From Sphingomonas leidyi (lineage in GTDB: Bacteria > Pseudomonadota > Alphaproteobacteria > Sphingomonadales > Sphingomonadaceae): a stretch of DNA of 64,000 bases. Numbering within the stretch: the first letter of the stretch is position 1; each line of letters begins with the position of its first letter. Shown piece after piece: positions 20,747 through 32,520 of the stretch. The notes under the pieces were generated by a model. The model saw nothing but the letters and a program-made list of their open reading frames with translations. It was not told the origin of the DNA and searched no databases. The stretch is from positions 359,538 to 423,537 of the forward strand of contig NZ_JAASQV010000003.1 in assembly GCF_011761945.1 (NCBI RefSeq), in the 5' to 3' direction. A program made the position numbers and the translations under genes.

Positions 20747-20855
20747 TTTCATCCTCATGCAAATCGTCGATCCTACCCCATCCGGGGGGCGGCATTCCCG
20801 CGGATCCTCTTGACGCGCGCCATCCCCCGACGCTGACGCCGGGGGATTGCCGCCT

Positions 20856-21332
20856 TCAGAAGAAACGCCCGTAGACGACCTGGATGACCTCTCCGGTCGT
20901 TATGTTGACCAGAAGCGCATCGGGCCCGTAGCGCACCCATTCATAGCCGACCGGCGGAACGTCGAGGCCGAACAGCCAATAGTCCGTCAGCCAATAGTCC
21001 TGCCCCCAGAAGATGCCGGGCAGGATATCGCCATAGGCCCAGCGGCGATACTGGAAGCCCCGGGGCGGATGGTACGGGCCAATGTGATAGGTGCGATCGG
21101 CGTTGAAGTTATGGTTGTAATAGGGCCGATCGAGCTGACTCGGGCGCGTCTGGGTGCCCTGGGGGCGTTCGAAGCGCGGATAGGCCATGGGCGCACGCTC
21201 CATCTCGGGCGCGGCCATTTGCCTCCCGCCTCCCTGATGATGGGCCTGCGCCATCGCCGGCGACACGCCGAGCGTCAAACCTGCGCCCGCACAGGCAAGC
21301 GCCAAGGCAGAACAGAACAGATTCTTGCGCAT
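20856..21332 (-). CDS. RcnB family periplasmic protein
   Basis: A small exported protein. The signal peptide ([18 protein letters not shown]...) ends near PAMAQA. The rest is rich in His, Tyr and Gln, and the C-terminal RcnB fold is recognisable by [17 protein letters not shown], the [24 protein letters not shown] stretch and [13 protein letters not shown]. In enterobacteria RcnB tunes nickel/cobalt efflux; the alphaproteobacterial members are largely uncharacterised. The ATG at 21332 follows ACGGAG; an in-frame start five codons upstream is possible. It lies tail-on to tRNA-Pro. Confidence 0.85.
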   Translation of the reverse strand: MRKNLFCSALALACAGAGLTLGVSPAMAQAHHQGGGRQMAAPEMERAPMAYPRFERPQGTQTRPSQLDRPYYNHNFNADRTYHIGPYHPPRGFQYRRWAYGDILPGIFWGQDYWLTDYWLFGLDVPPVGYEWVRYGPDALLVNITTGEVIQVVYGRFF

Positions 21333-21569
21333 AACGATCTCCGTCACTGACTCGATCGCCTGCGATATGGGAATGCCTCCCCCTCGGTGGCATGCGTAGG
21401 ATTACGTAATTGACTCGATATGCAGGAACGGGTGAGTCGCCTATCCTGCCCTCTTCTCATTCCGCATCGATGCAAGGCCGGCAGCAGCGACCCGTCGGTC
21501 CGCTTTTCCGTTGCAAACGGATGTGCGAGATGTCTCCGCCCGACCAACGCGCGAGGAGTCGCTCAACGC

Positions 21570-22394
21570 ATGCTGCTGTCTCTCCTGCTCTCGCTCGCCG
21601 CGCCCGCGCAGGCGACGCCGCTGCGCGTCGGCACCTACAGCTATCCGCGCTACGATCGCCGGATCGCGCTGGGACCGATCGCGGCGCTGGCTGGGAGAAT
21701 CGCGGGGCGTCCGGCCGAAATCGTGCTGCTGCCGACACCGACCGCGCTGGCCGAAGCGCTGTGCAGGGGCGAAGTCGATGTGGCGATGACCAATCTCGGC
21801 GCGTTCGTCGAGGTGCGGGACTGCCCGAACCTGCGGGCCATCGCCGTGCTCGACACGCCGCCGCCGGTATTGGATCGCTATCGCGGCGTATTGCTGGTGC
21901 GGCGCGAGACGGGCATCGACACGCTCGATACGCTGGGCAAGCGAGCTTCCGGGCTGCGCTATAGCGAAGTGCTGCCGGGATCGACCTCGGGCGGGCTGGT
22001 GCAGGCCGAAGCGCTGCGTTCGGCGGGCAGCGCACCATCGGCCTTCGCCGCGCGCCGGATGGCGGGCACGCACGAGGCAGCGCTGGCCGATCTGATCGAG
22101 GGCCGCGCCGATGTCGCCGCGCTGACGGAGGATCCCTGGCGCAGGCTGCAGGCAAGCGACCCGGCGAAAGCCGCCACCCTGCGCCCGATCTGGCGCTCCG
22201 CCCCGCTCCCGCCCGGTCCGGTCGTGTGCCACGAAGGCCCCGCGACGCCCTGCGCGGAGATCCAGGCCGCATTGCTCGGCGCGCAGGGAGGCCCGACCGC
22301 CGTCGCACTTGCCGCCGGCTGGAGCGAGGCCGATGGCGCGACACGGTTCATGGCCTATGACCGGGCGCGCTACGAGGCGTTCAGGACGCGCTGA
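21570..22394 (+). CDS. PhnD-like periplasmic binding protein, stand-alone
   Basis: A 274-residue exported binding protein of the phosphate/phosphonate-binding (PhnD/PBP2) type. A short signal peptide (MLLSLLLSLAAPAQA) is followed by GTYSYPRYDRRI, then LCRGEVDVAMTNLGAFVE, and LPGSTSGGLVQAEAL, the usual ligand-binding loops. No permease or ATPase gene is adjacent, so it may feed another transporter or serve as a sensor partner. The ATG at 21570 is chosen by the signal peptide; GAGGAG lies about 12 bases upstream. Confidence 0.75.
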   Translation: MLLSLLLSLAAPAQATPLRVGTYSYPRYDRRIALGPIAALAGRIAGRPAEIVLLPTPTALAEALCRGEVDVAMTNLGAFVEVRDCPNLRAIAVLDTPPPVLDRYRGVLLVRRETGIDTLDTLGKRASGLRYSEVLPGSTSGGLVQAEALRSAGSAPSAFAARRMAGTHEAALADLIEGRADVAALTEDPWRRLQASDPAKAATLRPIWRSAPLPPGPVVCHEGPATPCAEIQAALLGAQGGPTAVALAAGWSEADGATRFMAYDRARYEAFRTR

Positions 22395-22437
22395 TACATG
22401 GCTTGGGCAAGCGGCCGAGTGCTGCTAGGCGCCGCCC

Positions 22438-24309
<1,872 letters not shown>

Positions 24310-24380
24310 ACCAGGCGCTCCCCGCTGCCCCCATCCGCTCGACACTTGTCCCCTTTCCGATAGGGGCCTCCGGGGAGAGC

Positions 24381-25664
24381 CTATTTGCGCCCGGCCCACT
24401 TCTCGTACGCCACCAGCGCCTTGGCGGGGCCGGCATTGTACCAGCTATAGCCGTTGCGGCGTTCCTGGCTGAGCGCATTGACGTCGGTGTGGATCGAGCG
24501 GTCGCGGTCGCCGAAGATCGGCTTGCCGGTCCGGATGTCGTAATAGCGCGACCAGATCGGGCCGGCGCCAGGCTTGTCGACCAGCTTGCGGCCGTCCGGC
24601 CCCTTTTCGAAGGCGACGCCGCGGATGGCATGCGCCTCGATCCACGCCACCCCGTCCCGCACCGCCGCCTCGACCGCGGGAGACCGGCCCGCCTGCTTCA
24701 TCAGGAAGATCAACAGGTCCGCGCTCTCGTCGGAGGACAGGGCGGCCGGTTCGAAGTTCCGGGCCCCCGCGGGCGCGAGCGTGAGCGCGTCGTGCTGCTG
24801 GCCCCAGATGGTGCGCTTGCCGTCGACGACCACCTGGGTCGCGAGGATCAGCCGGATCGCCTTGTCGCAGGCGGCCCTGGCCTCGGCGGCCAGCGCTTCG
24901 GGCACGAAGGCGTAATCGTCGCGGCGGCGCGCGACCTCGGCGAGCACCGTCACGACCGAGGAGAGCGCATCGTCGTTATAGGTCAGCGCGTCGTGATAGC
25001 CGCCCTGGAGCGGATAGATTTGCGGCCAGCCGCCATTGGGGAATTGTGCGCCCAGAAGATAGCGCACGCCCTTGAGGAAGGCCGCGCGATACCCCTCGCC
25101 TTCCGCACCCGGCGCCATCGACTGGACGCGGGCGAGGAAGCGCAACTCCGACGTGGTGGCATTGTTGTCGATCGTGCCGACATAGCTCCACGCCTCGTCG
25201 TCGCCGGTGCGCGCATTGGCGGGCAGATGCTCGACGGGGACATAATGCTGGCCCTTCACCCGGACCGGGCCGTCGCGATCGACATTCTTGCCCCAGCCGC
25301 CGGCGGGCGTCTGGAAGCTGACGATGTTGTCCGCGACGCGGCGCGCCTCGGGCGTGGCATAGAAGGCCGCGGCGAGGTTGGCGGACATGCCGCTCCCGCC
25401 CGACTTGCCGCTGGGCGGCGGCGCGGGAATCTCGGCCAGGCCCCGGCGCTCGGCGGCGAGCGCGGCCTTGTCCGCCGCCATCAGCGCACGCGAGCGGGCG
25501 AGATAGGTGGTCCAGGCGCCCTGCTCCGCCTTGGGAAGCGCGGCGATGCGCGCCTCGGTGATCGGTGCGGCCGGCGTCATCTGGCCGATCACTTCGACCG
25601 CCGCATATGCTACCGGTGTCATCGCTGCAGCTGCGAGCAGAGCGATCTTTGCGATGCGAATCAT
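24381..25664 (-). CDS. Secreted pectate lyase, polysaccharide lyase family 10
   Basis: It cleaves polygalacturonate by beta-elimination. The signal peptide is MIRIAKIALLAAAAMTPVAYA. The catalytic module shows the PL10 pattern: TPAGGWGKNVDRDG, TIDNNATTSELRFLARV, FPNGGWPQIYPLQGGYHDAL, then TYNDDALSSVV, AILDTQ-equivalent LILATQVVVDGKRTIWGQQHD and RYYDIRTGKPIFGDRDRSIH. The length (427) fits a single-module enzyme. GGGAGGGG lies just before the ATG at 25664. No other pectin genes adjoin it. Export to the medium could use the T2S system in this window. Confidence 0.92.
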   Translation of the reverse strand: MIRIAKIALLAAAAMTPVAYAAVEVIGQMTPAAPITEARIAALPKAEQGAWTTYLARSRALMAADKAALAAERRGLAEIPAPPPSGKSGGSGMSANLAAAFYATPEARRVADNIVSFQTPAGGWGKNVDRDGPVRVKGQHYVPVEHLPANARTGDDEAWSYVGTIDNNATTSELRFLARVQSMAPGAEGEGYRAAFLKGVRYLLGAQFPNGGWPQIYPLQGGYHDALTYNDDALSSVVTVLAEVARRRDDYAFVPEALAAEARAACDKAIRLILATQVVVDGKRTIWGQQHDALTLAPAGARNFEPAALSSDESADLLIFLMKQAGRSPAVEAAVRDGVAWIEAHAIRGVAFEKGPDGRKLVDKPGAGPIWSRYYDIRTGKPIFGDRDRSIHTDVNALSQERRNGYSWYNAGPAKALVAYEKWAGRK

Positions 25665-25836
25665 GTCCCCTCCCGATTTGGATTTTGTCCGAGAATAGCG
25701 GGTTTGATTGCGAGCGCCAGCCGGGGCGAGCCGGTATCGGCTGGCGCTCGCCGTGGCGGCCCGTGTACATGATCTGTGCGCGTTCTTGCGAACCTCCGCT
25801 ATATTGGCCGCATGCGCATCGGAGGAGTGTTCAGAC

Positions 25837-26015
25837 ATGGCTGACGCACGTCTCGTTGCCGATCGGCTCCTCGAGCCTGGCAATATGGCCCGGTCATTCG
25901 CGATCTGTACAATGCGATGAAGGGCTTCGGCGGGCGCGCGGTCGCGGCGATCGGCCTGGTCGGTTTCATCGCGCGAGGAATTTTCCGCGCGCCGCCGGAG
26001 CCGCTCAGCCCCTAG
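25837..26015 (+). pseudogene. Small gene apparently split by a frameshift
   Basis: An ATG at 25837, preceded by GGAGGA, opens MADARLVADRLLEPGN and stops at 25918-25920. One frame over, QYGPVIRDLYNAMKGFGG continues to AVAAIGLVGFIARGIF and a TAG at 26013. The second part reads like a genuine basic/membrane-associated C-terminus. A single-base change around 25880-25895 would join them into a protein of about 59 residues. Alternatively the second part is a separate 32-residue peptide from ATG 25917, coupled through ATGA. The remaining spacer (25665-25836) shows nothing definite. Confidence 0.35.
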
Positions 26016-26105
26016 GTTGGGGACTCATTCAGCTAACGCCGTCATCTCCGCCTGCGCGGGGATGACGAACGAAAATCAGATACTTGTTTGGGTTCTCAAC
26101 CCAGT
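26013..26105 (-). repeat. Interspersed palindromic repeat, unit 4 with both ends
   Basis: A 93-base unit whose two ends are imperfect inverted repeats: TAGGTTGGGGACTC at the left and GGGTTCTCAACCCAG at the right. The 26-base hairpin core (26041-26066) is in the middle. The left TAG is the stop of the small split gene. It is inverted relative to unit 1. Confidence 0.82.
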
Positions 26106-26115
26106 GTCGACGCAC

Positions 26116-26148
26116 GAAAAACGGGCGAGAGGTTGCCCCCTCGCCCGC
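26116..26148 (-). terminator. Intrinsic terminator of the ABC efflux operon
   Basis: The stem CGGGCGAG (26122-26129) pairs with CTCGCCCG (26140-26147). On the minus strand it is followed by five T residues. It lies 26 bases after the permease stop. Confidence 0.85.
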
Positions 26149-26173
26149 TCCTCATGGCCCTGAACTGACGCGC

Positions 26174-28672
26174 CTACTCGTAGCGCAGGGCATGAATCGG
26201 ATTGGTGCGCGCCACGCGGAAGGCATGGGCGCCGATGGTGAGCACCGCGATCGCCAGCGCGAGCAGGCTCGCGCCGATGAAGGGCACCGGCGTGAGCGAG
26301 ATGCGCGCGTCGAAGGCGTTGAGGAACTCGCGCATCAGCCACCAGGCGACGGGCCAGGCGATGATGTTGGCGATCACCACGGGCCGCGTGAACTGCCAGA
26401 CGAGCAGCCGCGCGATATCGGCGGTGCGCGCGCCCAGCACCTTGCGGATGCCGATCTCCTTGGTCCGCCGCTCCGCCGTGAAGGCGGCGAGGCCGAACAG
26501 GCCGAGACAGCCGATCACCACCGCCAGGATCGCGAACATGCCGAACATCTGCGCACGGGCGTCGAGCCGCTTATAGGCCCGGGCGATCACTTCGTCGGCC
26601 AGGGTCGCGTCGAAGGGTACGTCGGGCGCATAACGGCGCCAGACCTTCTCGATCTCCTCGCGCACCGGTCGCGGGTCGCCGTGGAAGCGCGCGACGAGCC
26701 AGCTCACGCTGTGCCTGTCGAACAGGAACATGGTCGGCTCGATCGCGGTCCGAACGGTGCGGAAGCGCGCATCGGCGACGACGCCGATGATGGTGAGGTT
26801 CATCAATCCCCCATATTCGTCCTTCACGCCGTACCGGACCGTCTTGCCGATCGCTTCCTGCGCGCTTTTGAAGCCCATGCGCTTCACGGCGCCCTCGTTG
26901 ATCACGATATGGCCGCCGCGCGCGACCAACGCCCTTTCCGCCGCCGGATCCTCGGGGACCGGCGTGGTCATGTCGTCGGCCGGGCGGTTCTCCTCGAACA
27001 GGCGGCCGGCGACCAGGCGGATGCCCATGGTGGGGAAGAAGCCGGCGTCGACGCCGTAGATGCCGATGTCGACGGGATCGGTGCGGCCGGGCACGACCAC
27101 CGAAGTGGAGGAGGTGTTGCCGGTCACCACGCCGATCATCGTCCGCCCGACGGAATCGACGCCCGGCACCTTGGCGATCGCGCGGGTTAGCGCATCGGCC
27201 TGGGGCTCCAGCGTCTTGGAGCCGATGCCGGCCAGCTGGATCAGCCCTGCCCGCTTGTAGCCCGGATCGAGCGAGCGGGCATAGACGTTCTGCGAATAGA
27301 CCACCGCGGTGCAGATGATCAGGCCGATCGAGACGGCGAACTGGATCACGACGAGCGCGCTGCGCAACAGGCCCGAGCCTTCGGCATCCGCCGCGGACTT
27401 GTTCGCCTTGAGCACGCGCGCCGGCTGGAAGCGCGACAGGTAGAAGGCCGGATACAGCCCACCGGCCGCGCCGACGAGCAGCACCAGGCCGATCATCGGC
27501 AGGAACATTCCGCCATGGCCGAAATAATGCAGTTCGAGATCGGCATCGAGGAAGTTGCCGAACCAGGGCAGCACGATCTCGACCAGGGCGAGCGCGAGCA
27601 GCATCGCGATGGTCGCGAGCAGGATCGATTCCCCGATGAACTGCGTCATCAGCTGGCGGCGGGTGGCGCCCAGCACCTTGCGCAGCGCCACTTCGCGAGC
27701 GCGCTGGCTGGCGCGGGCGGTGGCGAGGTTGGTGAAGTTGATGCAGGCCATGGCGAGGATCATCACCGCGATGGCCGCGAAGGTGACGATCGTCTGCACG
27801 TCGTTGCCGGCGGTCATCGCCGAGCCGGTGGCGCGGCCGAGATGGACGTCGGGCGCCGCGACCAGCTTGAAGGTGCGCTCGTCGCCGGGATTATGCTTCT
27901 GGCCGTTGAAGGTAATGTCCGGGATGTTGCGCTTCTTCCACGCCTCCAGCTGGTTGTTCACCGTGGCGGCATCGACGCCCGGGCGCAGCTTCACATAGAC
28001 CCAGCCCGAGGTCCAACCCCAGCTGGTCAGATAGCCATTGTCCTCCGGGAACATGCTCGGGAAATCGACGCGGACCAGCATCCGCATATCCATGTGCGAG
28101 TGCTTGGGGAGGTCCTTGAACACGCCGGTGATGCGGTAATCGGCCTTCTTGCCCGAAGTGAGCAGCGTCAGGGTACGGCCGACGACGTTCCTGGTGCCGA
28201 AGATCTTGTTCGCCTCGTCCTCGCTCAGCACCACCGTTCCGGGCCGCGAGAGCGCCTTGCGGTCGCCCTGCGCCATCGGCAGCGCGATCGTGTCGAGAAA
28301 GGCGCCGTCGACCAGCCTGCCCTCATCGACCTGCCTGGCCTCGCCGTCCTTGAGCAGCGTGAGCGGCGGGCCGCCCATATAGGTGGCGCTCTCGATCTGC
28401 GGGAAATCCTTGAGCAGCGCCCCCTTGGTCACATAGGGCGCGCCCTGGTTCTCGAACCCGTCGCCGGTGGTCTTGCTCTTGTAATAGACCTGGAGCTGAT
28501 AGGTGCGCCCCGCATCGGGCAGCCAGTTGTCGTAGCTGCGCTCATACTGGACGTAGAGCAGGATCAACAGGCAGGCCGCCAGGCCGATCGCCAGGCCGAA
28601 CAGGTTGATGAAGGCATAGGTGCGGTTCTTCGCAAGCGCGCGCAGGCCGACCGTCAGATAGTTGCGCCACAT
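26174..28672 (-). CDS. ABC transporter permease, MacB/FtsX type (double-module)
   Basis: An 832-residue inner-membrane protein. It has an N-terminal helix (FINLFGLAIGLAACLLILLYV), a large periplasmic MacB-type core domain (about 45-280), three helices with the VALRKVLGATRRQLMTQF coupling segment, a second periplasmic domain (about 440-690) and three final helices with EIGIRKVLGARTADIARLL. The duplicated FtsX unit gives eight helices, unlike four-helix MacB. Such transporters work as mechanotransducers moving peptides, lipids or drugs out of the inner membrane or periplasm. It is last in the operon with the ATPase and adaptor. Confidence 0.93.
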   Translation of the reverse strand: MWRNYLTVGLRALAKNRTYAFINLFGLAIGLAACLLILLYVQYERSYDNWLPDAGRTYQLQVYYKSKTTGDGFENQGAPYVTKGALLKDFPQIESATYMGGPPLTLLKDGEARQVDEGRLVDGAFLDTIALPMAQGDRKALSRPGTVVLSEDEANKIFGTRNVVGRTLTLLTSGKKADYRITGVFKDLPKHSHMDMRMLVRVDFPSMFPEDNGYLTSWGWTSGWVYVKLRPGVDAATVNNQLEAWKKRNIPDITFNGQKHNPGDERTFKLVAAPDVHLGRATGSAMTAGNDVQTIVTFAAIAVMILAMACINFTNLATARASQRAREVALRKVLGATRRQLMTQFIGESILLATIAMLLALALVEIVLPWFGNFLDADLELHYFGHGGMFLPMIGLVLLVGAAGGLYPAFYLSRFQPARVLKANKSAADAEGSGLLRSALVVIQFAVSIGLIICTAVVYSQNVYARSLDPGYKRAGLIQLAGIGSKTLEPQADALTRAIAKVPGVDSVGRTMIGVVTGNTSSTSVVVPGRTDPVDIGIYGVDAGFFPTMGIRLVAGRLFEENRPADDMTTPVPEDPAAERALVARGGHIVINEGAVKRMGFKSAQEAIGKTVRYGVKDEYGGLMNLTIIGVVADARFRTVRTAIEPTMFLFDRHSVSWLVARFHGDPRPVREEIEKVWRRYAPDVPFDATLADEVIARAYKRLDARAQMFGMFAILAVVIGCLGLFGLAAFTAERRTKEIGIRKVLGARTADIARLLVWQFTRPVVIANIIAWPVAWWLMREFLNAFDARISLTPVPFIGASLLALAIAVLTIGAHAFRVARTNPIHALRYE

Positions 28673-28695
28673 GGGCTTTCTCCTCTCCCGGAGTT

Positions 28696-29400
28696 TCAGG
28701 CGGCGCGGCGGCGTTCCTGGAGGACGCGGCCGTCGAGCATGTTGACGATGCGGCCGGCATAGTCGGCATGCGCCGGCGAGTGAGTGACCATCACGATCGT
28801 CGAACCCTCGGCATTGAGGGTCTGGAGCATGTGCATCACTTCCTCGCCATGCTGGGTGTCGAGATTGCCGGTCGGCTCGTCCGCGAGGATCAGCTTCGGG
28901 CTGGCGACGAGCGCCCGGGCGACGGCGACGCGCTGCTGCTGGCCGCCCGAGAGCTGGCTCGGCCGGTGCTTGGCGCGATGGGCGATGCCGGTGCGGTCCA
29001 TCACTTCCTCCACCCGGCGCTTGCGCTCGGCGGCAGGGACCTTGTGGTAGAGCAGCGCGAGCTCGATATTGTCGCGGACGCTCAGCTCGTCGACCAGGTT
29101 GAAGCTCTGGAAGATGAAGCCGATATTCTCCTTGCGGACATCGGCGAGCCTGGTCTCGCCCAGACCGGCGACTTCCTGGCCGTTGAACAGATAGCTGCCC
29201 GAGGACGGGCTATCGAGCATGCCGATCATGTTGAGCAGGGTCGACTTTCCGCAGCCGGACGGGCCCATGATCGCCACGAATTCGCCCTGCGCGATTTCGA
29301 GGTCGATCGCGTCGAGCGCCGTCGTCTGTACCGTGTCGGTGCGGTAGACCTTGGAGAGTTCGCGCATCTGCAGCATCGGATTCCCTTTCTTTTCGGTCAT
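28696..29400 (-). CDS. ABC transporter ATP-binding protein, MacB/LolD type
   Basis: The ATPase partner of the FtsX-type permease. Walker [11 protein letters not shown]-loop [16 protein letters not shown], signature LSGGQQQR, Walker B LILADEP and the switch His in [10 protein letters not shown] are intact. The ATG at 29400 overlaps the adaptor stop (ATGA). A second ATG eight codons in has its own AAAGGGA site and may be the main start. The spacing to the permease gene is 23 bases. Confidence 0.95.
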   Translation of the reverse strand: MTEKKGNPMLQMRELSKVYRTDTVQTTALDAIDLEIAQGEFVAIMGPSGCGKSTLLNMIGMLDSPSSGSYLFNGQEVAGLGETRLADVRKENIGFIFQSFNLVDELSVRDNIELALLYHKVPAAERKRRVEEVMDRTGIAHRAKHRPSQLSGGQQQRVAVARALVASPKLILADEPTGNLDTQHGEEVMHMLQTLNAEGSTIVMVTHSPAHADYAGRIVNMLDGRVLQERRRAA

Positions 29401-30698
29401 TTGGTCAGGTCCAGGCGCGTCTTGTCGGTGAGACCGGTATAGGGCGAGGTGATCACCTTCTCGCCGGGTTCGAGCCCGTCGAGCACTTCGACGAAATCGG
29501 TGTTGCGGCGGCCCAGGCGCACGTTGCGCTTCTCCGCCGAAGCGCCGCCGGGCGCGACGACGAATATCCAGGCGCCGCCGGTATCGTTGTAGAAGGCGCC
29601 GTTGGGGATCAGAAGCGCGGGTGCGGAATCCCCCAGGGTGAGGCGCGCCTGCATGGTCTGGCCGCGCTGGAGCTGGGGCGGCTCGCCGCCGGTGAACTGC
29701 AGGTCGACCTGGAACTGGCCGTTCTGCACCTGCGGATAGATCTTGGTGACCTTGGCGCCGTAGCGCTTGCCGCCCCAGTCGAGCGCCGCCTGCTGGCCGA
29801 GCTGGACGCGGCCGAGATAGAATTCGTCGACCCCGGCGATCAGCTTGTTGCGGCCGGGGCTGTCGATCTGGCCGACCCGCTCGCCGCGGCCGAGCGACTG
29901 GCCGACCTGGACCGAAAAGCCCGAGAGCTGGCCGGCCACCGGCGCGCGCAGCTGGAGTGCGTCGAGATTGGCGCGGGCGATGGCCAGGCCCGACTGCATC
30001 GACTTGGCCGCGGCCTGCTGCTGCGAGAGCTGGCTGCCCTGCAGGCGCGCATCGGTCGCCTGGCTGCGCTTCAGGGCGGCGAGGTTGCGCTGGCTGAGCG
30101 CGTAATCGGCCTGGGTGTCGGCGAACTGCTTGCCCGAGACGAAGCCGCGATCGGCGAGCGGCTTTTCCCGGTCATATTGGCGGCGGGCCTTGTCATAGAC
30201 GGTCTCGGCGGCGAGCACGGCGCGCTCGTTGGACAGGCGCGTCTGGGCGAGCGCCAGTTCCTGGCTGCGCATGTTGTTGATCTGCTGCTCCACCTCGGTC
30301 TGGCGGGCGAGGGTGGAGAGCTGGAGCTCGGCGTTGGAGAGCAGGGCGATCGGCTGGCCGGCGGCGACGGTGGCGCCGTCCTCGACCAGCATCTTCTCGA
30401 CCCGGCCGCCCTCCACCGCGTCGATATAGACGGTGAGCAGCGGCGTGACGCGCGCGCGCAGCGGCATGAAATCGTCGAACGTGCCGCGGGTGACGCTGGA
30501 GATGGTCACGCGGTCCGCCCCCACCGTCTGGCTCGCGCCCGACGGGGCGAACCACCAGAAGCCGGCCAGCGCGAGCAGCAGCACCACCGCGCCGAGCGCG
30601 ACCTTGAGCCGCCCCGAAAGCCCCCGCTTCTCGACGACCTGGTCCATCCCGCTTCCGGAGACGGCCCCCCTGTCCTTCTGCATTCGCAAAACCGCCAT
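29397..30698 (-). CDS. Periplasmic adaptor (membrane-fusion) protein, HlyD/MacA type
   Basis: It links the inner-membrane ABC transporter to an outer-membrane channel. One N-terminal membrane helix (about 31-48, ALGAVVLLLALAGFWWF) is followed by a split lipoyl domain (VEGGRVEKMLVEDGATVAAGQPI / LRAPVAGQLSGFSVQVGQSL) around a long coiled coil (about 120-245), then beta-barrel and proximal domains. The ATG at 30698 has GAAGAGG just upstream. The operon order is small ORF, adaptor, ATPase, permease. No TolC-like gene is in the window. Confidence 0.93.
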   Translation of the reverse strand: MAVLRMQKDRGAVSGSGMDQVVEKRGLSGRLKVALGAVVLLLALAGFWWFAPSGASQTVGADRVTISSVTRGTFDDFMPLRARVTPLLTVYIDAVEGGRVEKMLVEDGATVAAGQPIALLSNAELQLSTLARQTEVEQQINNMRSQELALAQTRLSNERAVLAAETVYDKARRQYDREKPLADRGFVSGKQFADTQADYALSQRNLAALKRSQATDARLQGSQLSQQQAAAKSMQSGLAIARANLDALQLRAPVAGQLSGFSVQVGQSLGRGERVGQIDSPGRNKLIAGVDEFYLGRVQLGQQAALDWGGKRYGAKVTKIYPQVQNGQFQVDLQFTGGEPPQLQRGQTMQARLTLGDSAPALLIPNGAFYNDTGGAWIFVVAPGGASAEKRNVRLGRRNTDFVEVLDGLEPGEKVITSPYTGLTDKTRLDLTK

Positions 30699-30762
30699 GT
30701 CCTCTTCCCCACCAACTACCCCAGCAACAGCCGTGCCAATCGCTTTCCCCAGCGGCGGCACG

Positions 30763-30987
30763 TCACATCCTCACACGGCAACTGTTCGATTCCGGACAGG
30801 AGCGTCCGGAATCGAACGCTATCCGAAACGAAATCGGCCCGAGATCGAGCGCAGCGCGCGTGGCGTTCGCCTGGACGCGGAGGTCGAGCCCGAAGCGGCC
30901 TTGCGGCAGGGCGCAAAGCAGAAGCGCGAGCGCGCCGAGTGCCGCGAGCGTCCTTCCCTCCGTCTTCCCTGCTCCGGTGCGCCGCAC
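30763..30987 (-). CDS. Small membrane or secreted protein, first gene of the efflux operon
   Basis: A 74-residue reading frame starting at GTG 30987 with an excellent ribosome site GGAGGAGG (30993-31000), 5 bases away. A basic N-terminus (MRRTGAGKTEGR) leads into a hydrophobic stretch (TLAALGALALLLCALPQG, about 12-29), then an alternating segment GLDLRVQANATRAALDLG. It begins about 30 bases after the start site predicted from the sigma-54 promoter match at 31028-31043, and 64 bases separate its stop from the adaptor ATG. No family was recognised. It could be a membrane peptide, a cargo precursor or a transporter accessory. Confidence 0.5.
   Translation of the reverse strand: MRRTGAGKTEGRTLAALGALALLLCALPQGRFGLDLRVQANATRAALDLGPISFRIAFDSGRSCPESNSCRVRM
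30784..30817. promoter_or_regulatory. Perfect 14-base inverted repeat, candidate enhancer site
   Basis: GTTCGATTCCGGAC and its exact complement are separated by AGGAGC. It lies about 255 bases upstream of the plus-strand sigma-54 promoter, a normal distance for an NtrC-type activator site, and inside the 3' end of the small ORF. A related TGTCCGG occurs at 31087-31093. It has no T-run, so a terminator is less likely. Confidence 0.5.
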
Positions 30988-31027
30988 GATTTCCTCCTCC
31001 GGCACTTGCGCCGTTCATCGGAGTGTC

Positions 31028-31043
31028 AGCATGACCCGTGCCA
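31028..31043 (-). promoter_or_regulatory. Sigma-54 promoter for the efflux operon
   Basis: Read on the minus strand: TGGCACG, GGTC, ATGCT. It has a perfect -24 element, correct 4-base spacing and the essential GC at -12. The predicted start is near 31017, just before the small ORF. Confidence 0.65.
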
Positions 31044-31069
31044 ATTGCGCGCCGAGGGGGGACCAGGGC

Positions 31070-31086
31070 TTGGCACGTAAATTGAT
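31070..31086 (+). promoter_or_regulatory. Sigma-54 promoter for the two-component genes
   Basis: TTGGCACG, TAAA, TTGAT: a perfect -24 element and spacing, with GA in place of GC at -12. It is 40 bases before the regulator ATG. It suggests that the regulator controls itself, but the -12 mismatch makes this weaker than the opposing site. Confidence 0.5.
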
Positions 31087-31125
31087 TGTCCGGTTCCGCA
31101 CACTAGCTGTACGGGAGCGGGCAGA

Positions 31126-32509
<1,384 letters not shown>

Positions 32510-32520
<11 letters not shown>

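Noticed and set aside
26174..30698. Classical MacAB macrolide exporter
   Set aside because: The permease is a separate 832-residue duplicated FtsX protein, not a fused ATPase-permease, so substrate transfer from MacAB is not justified.
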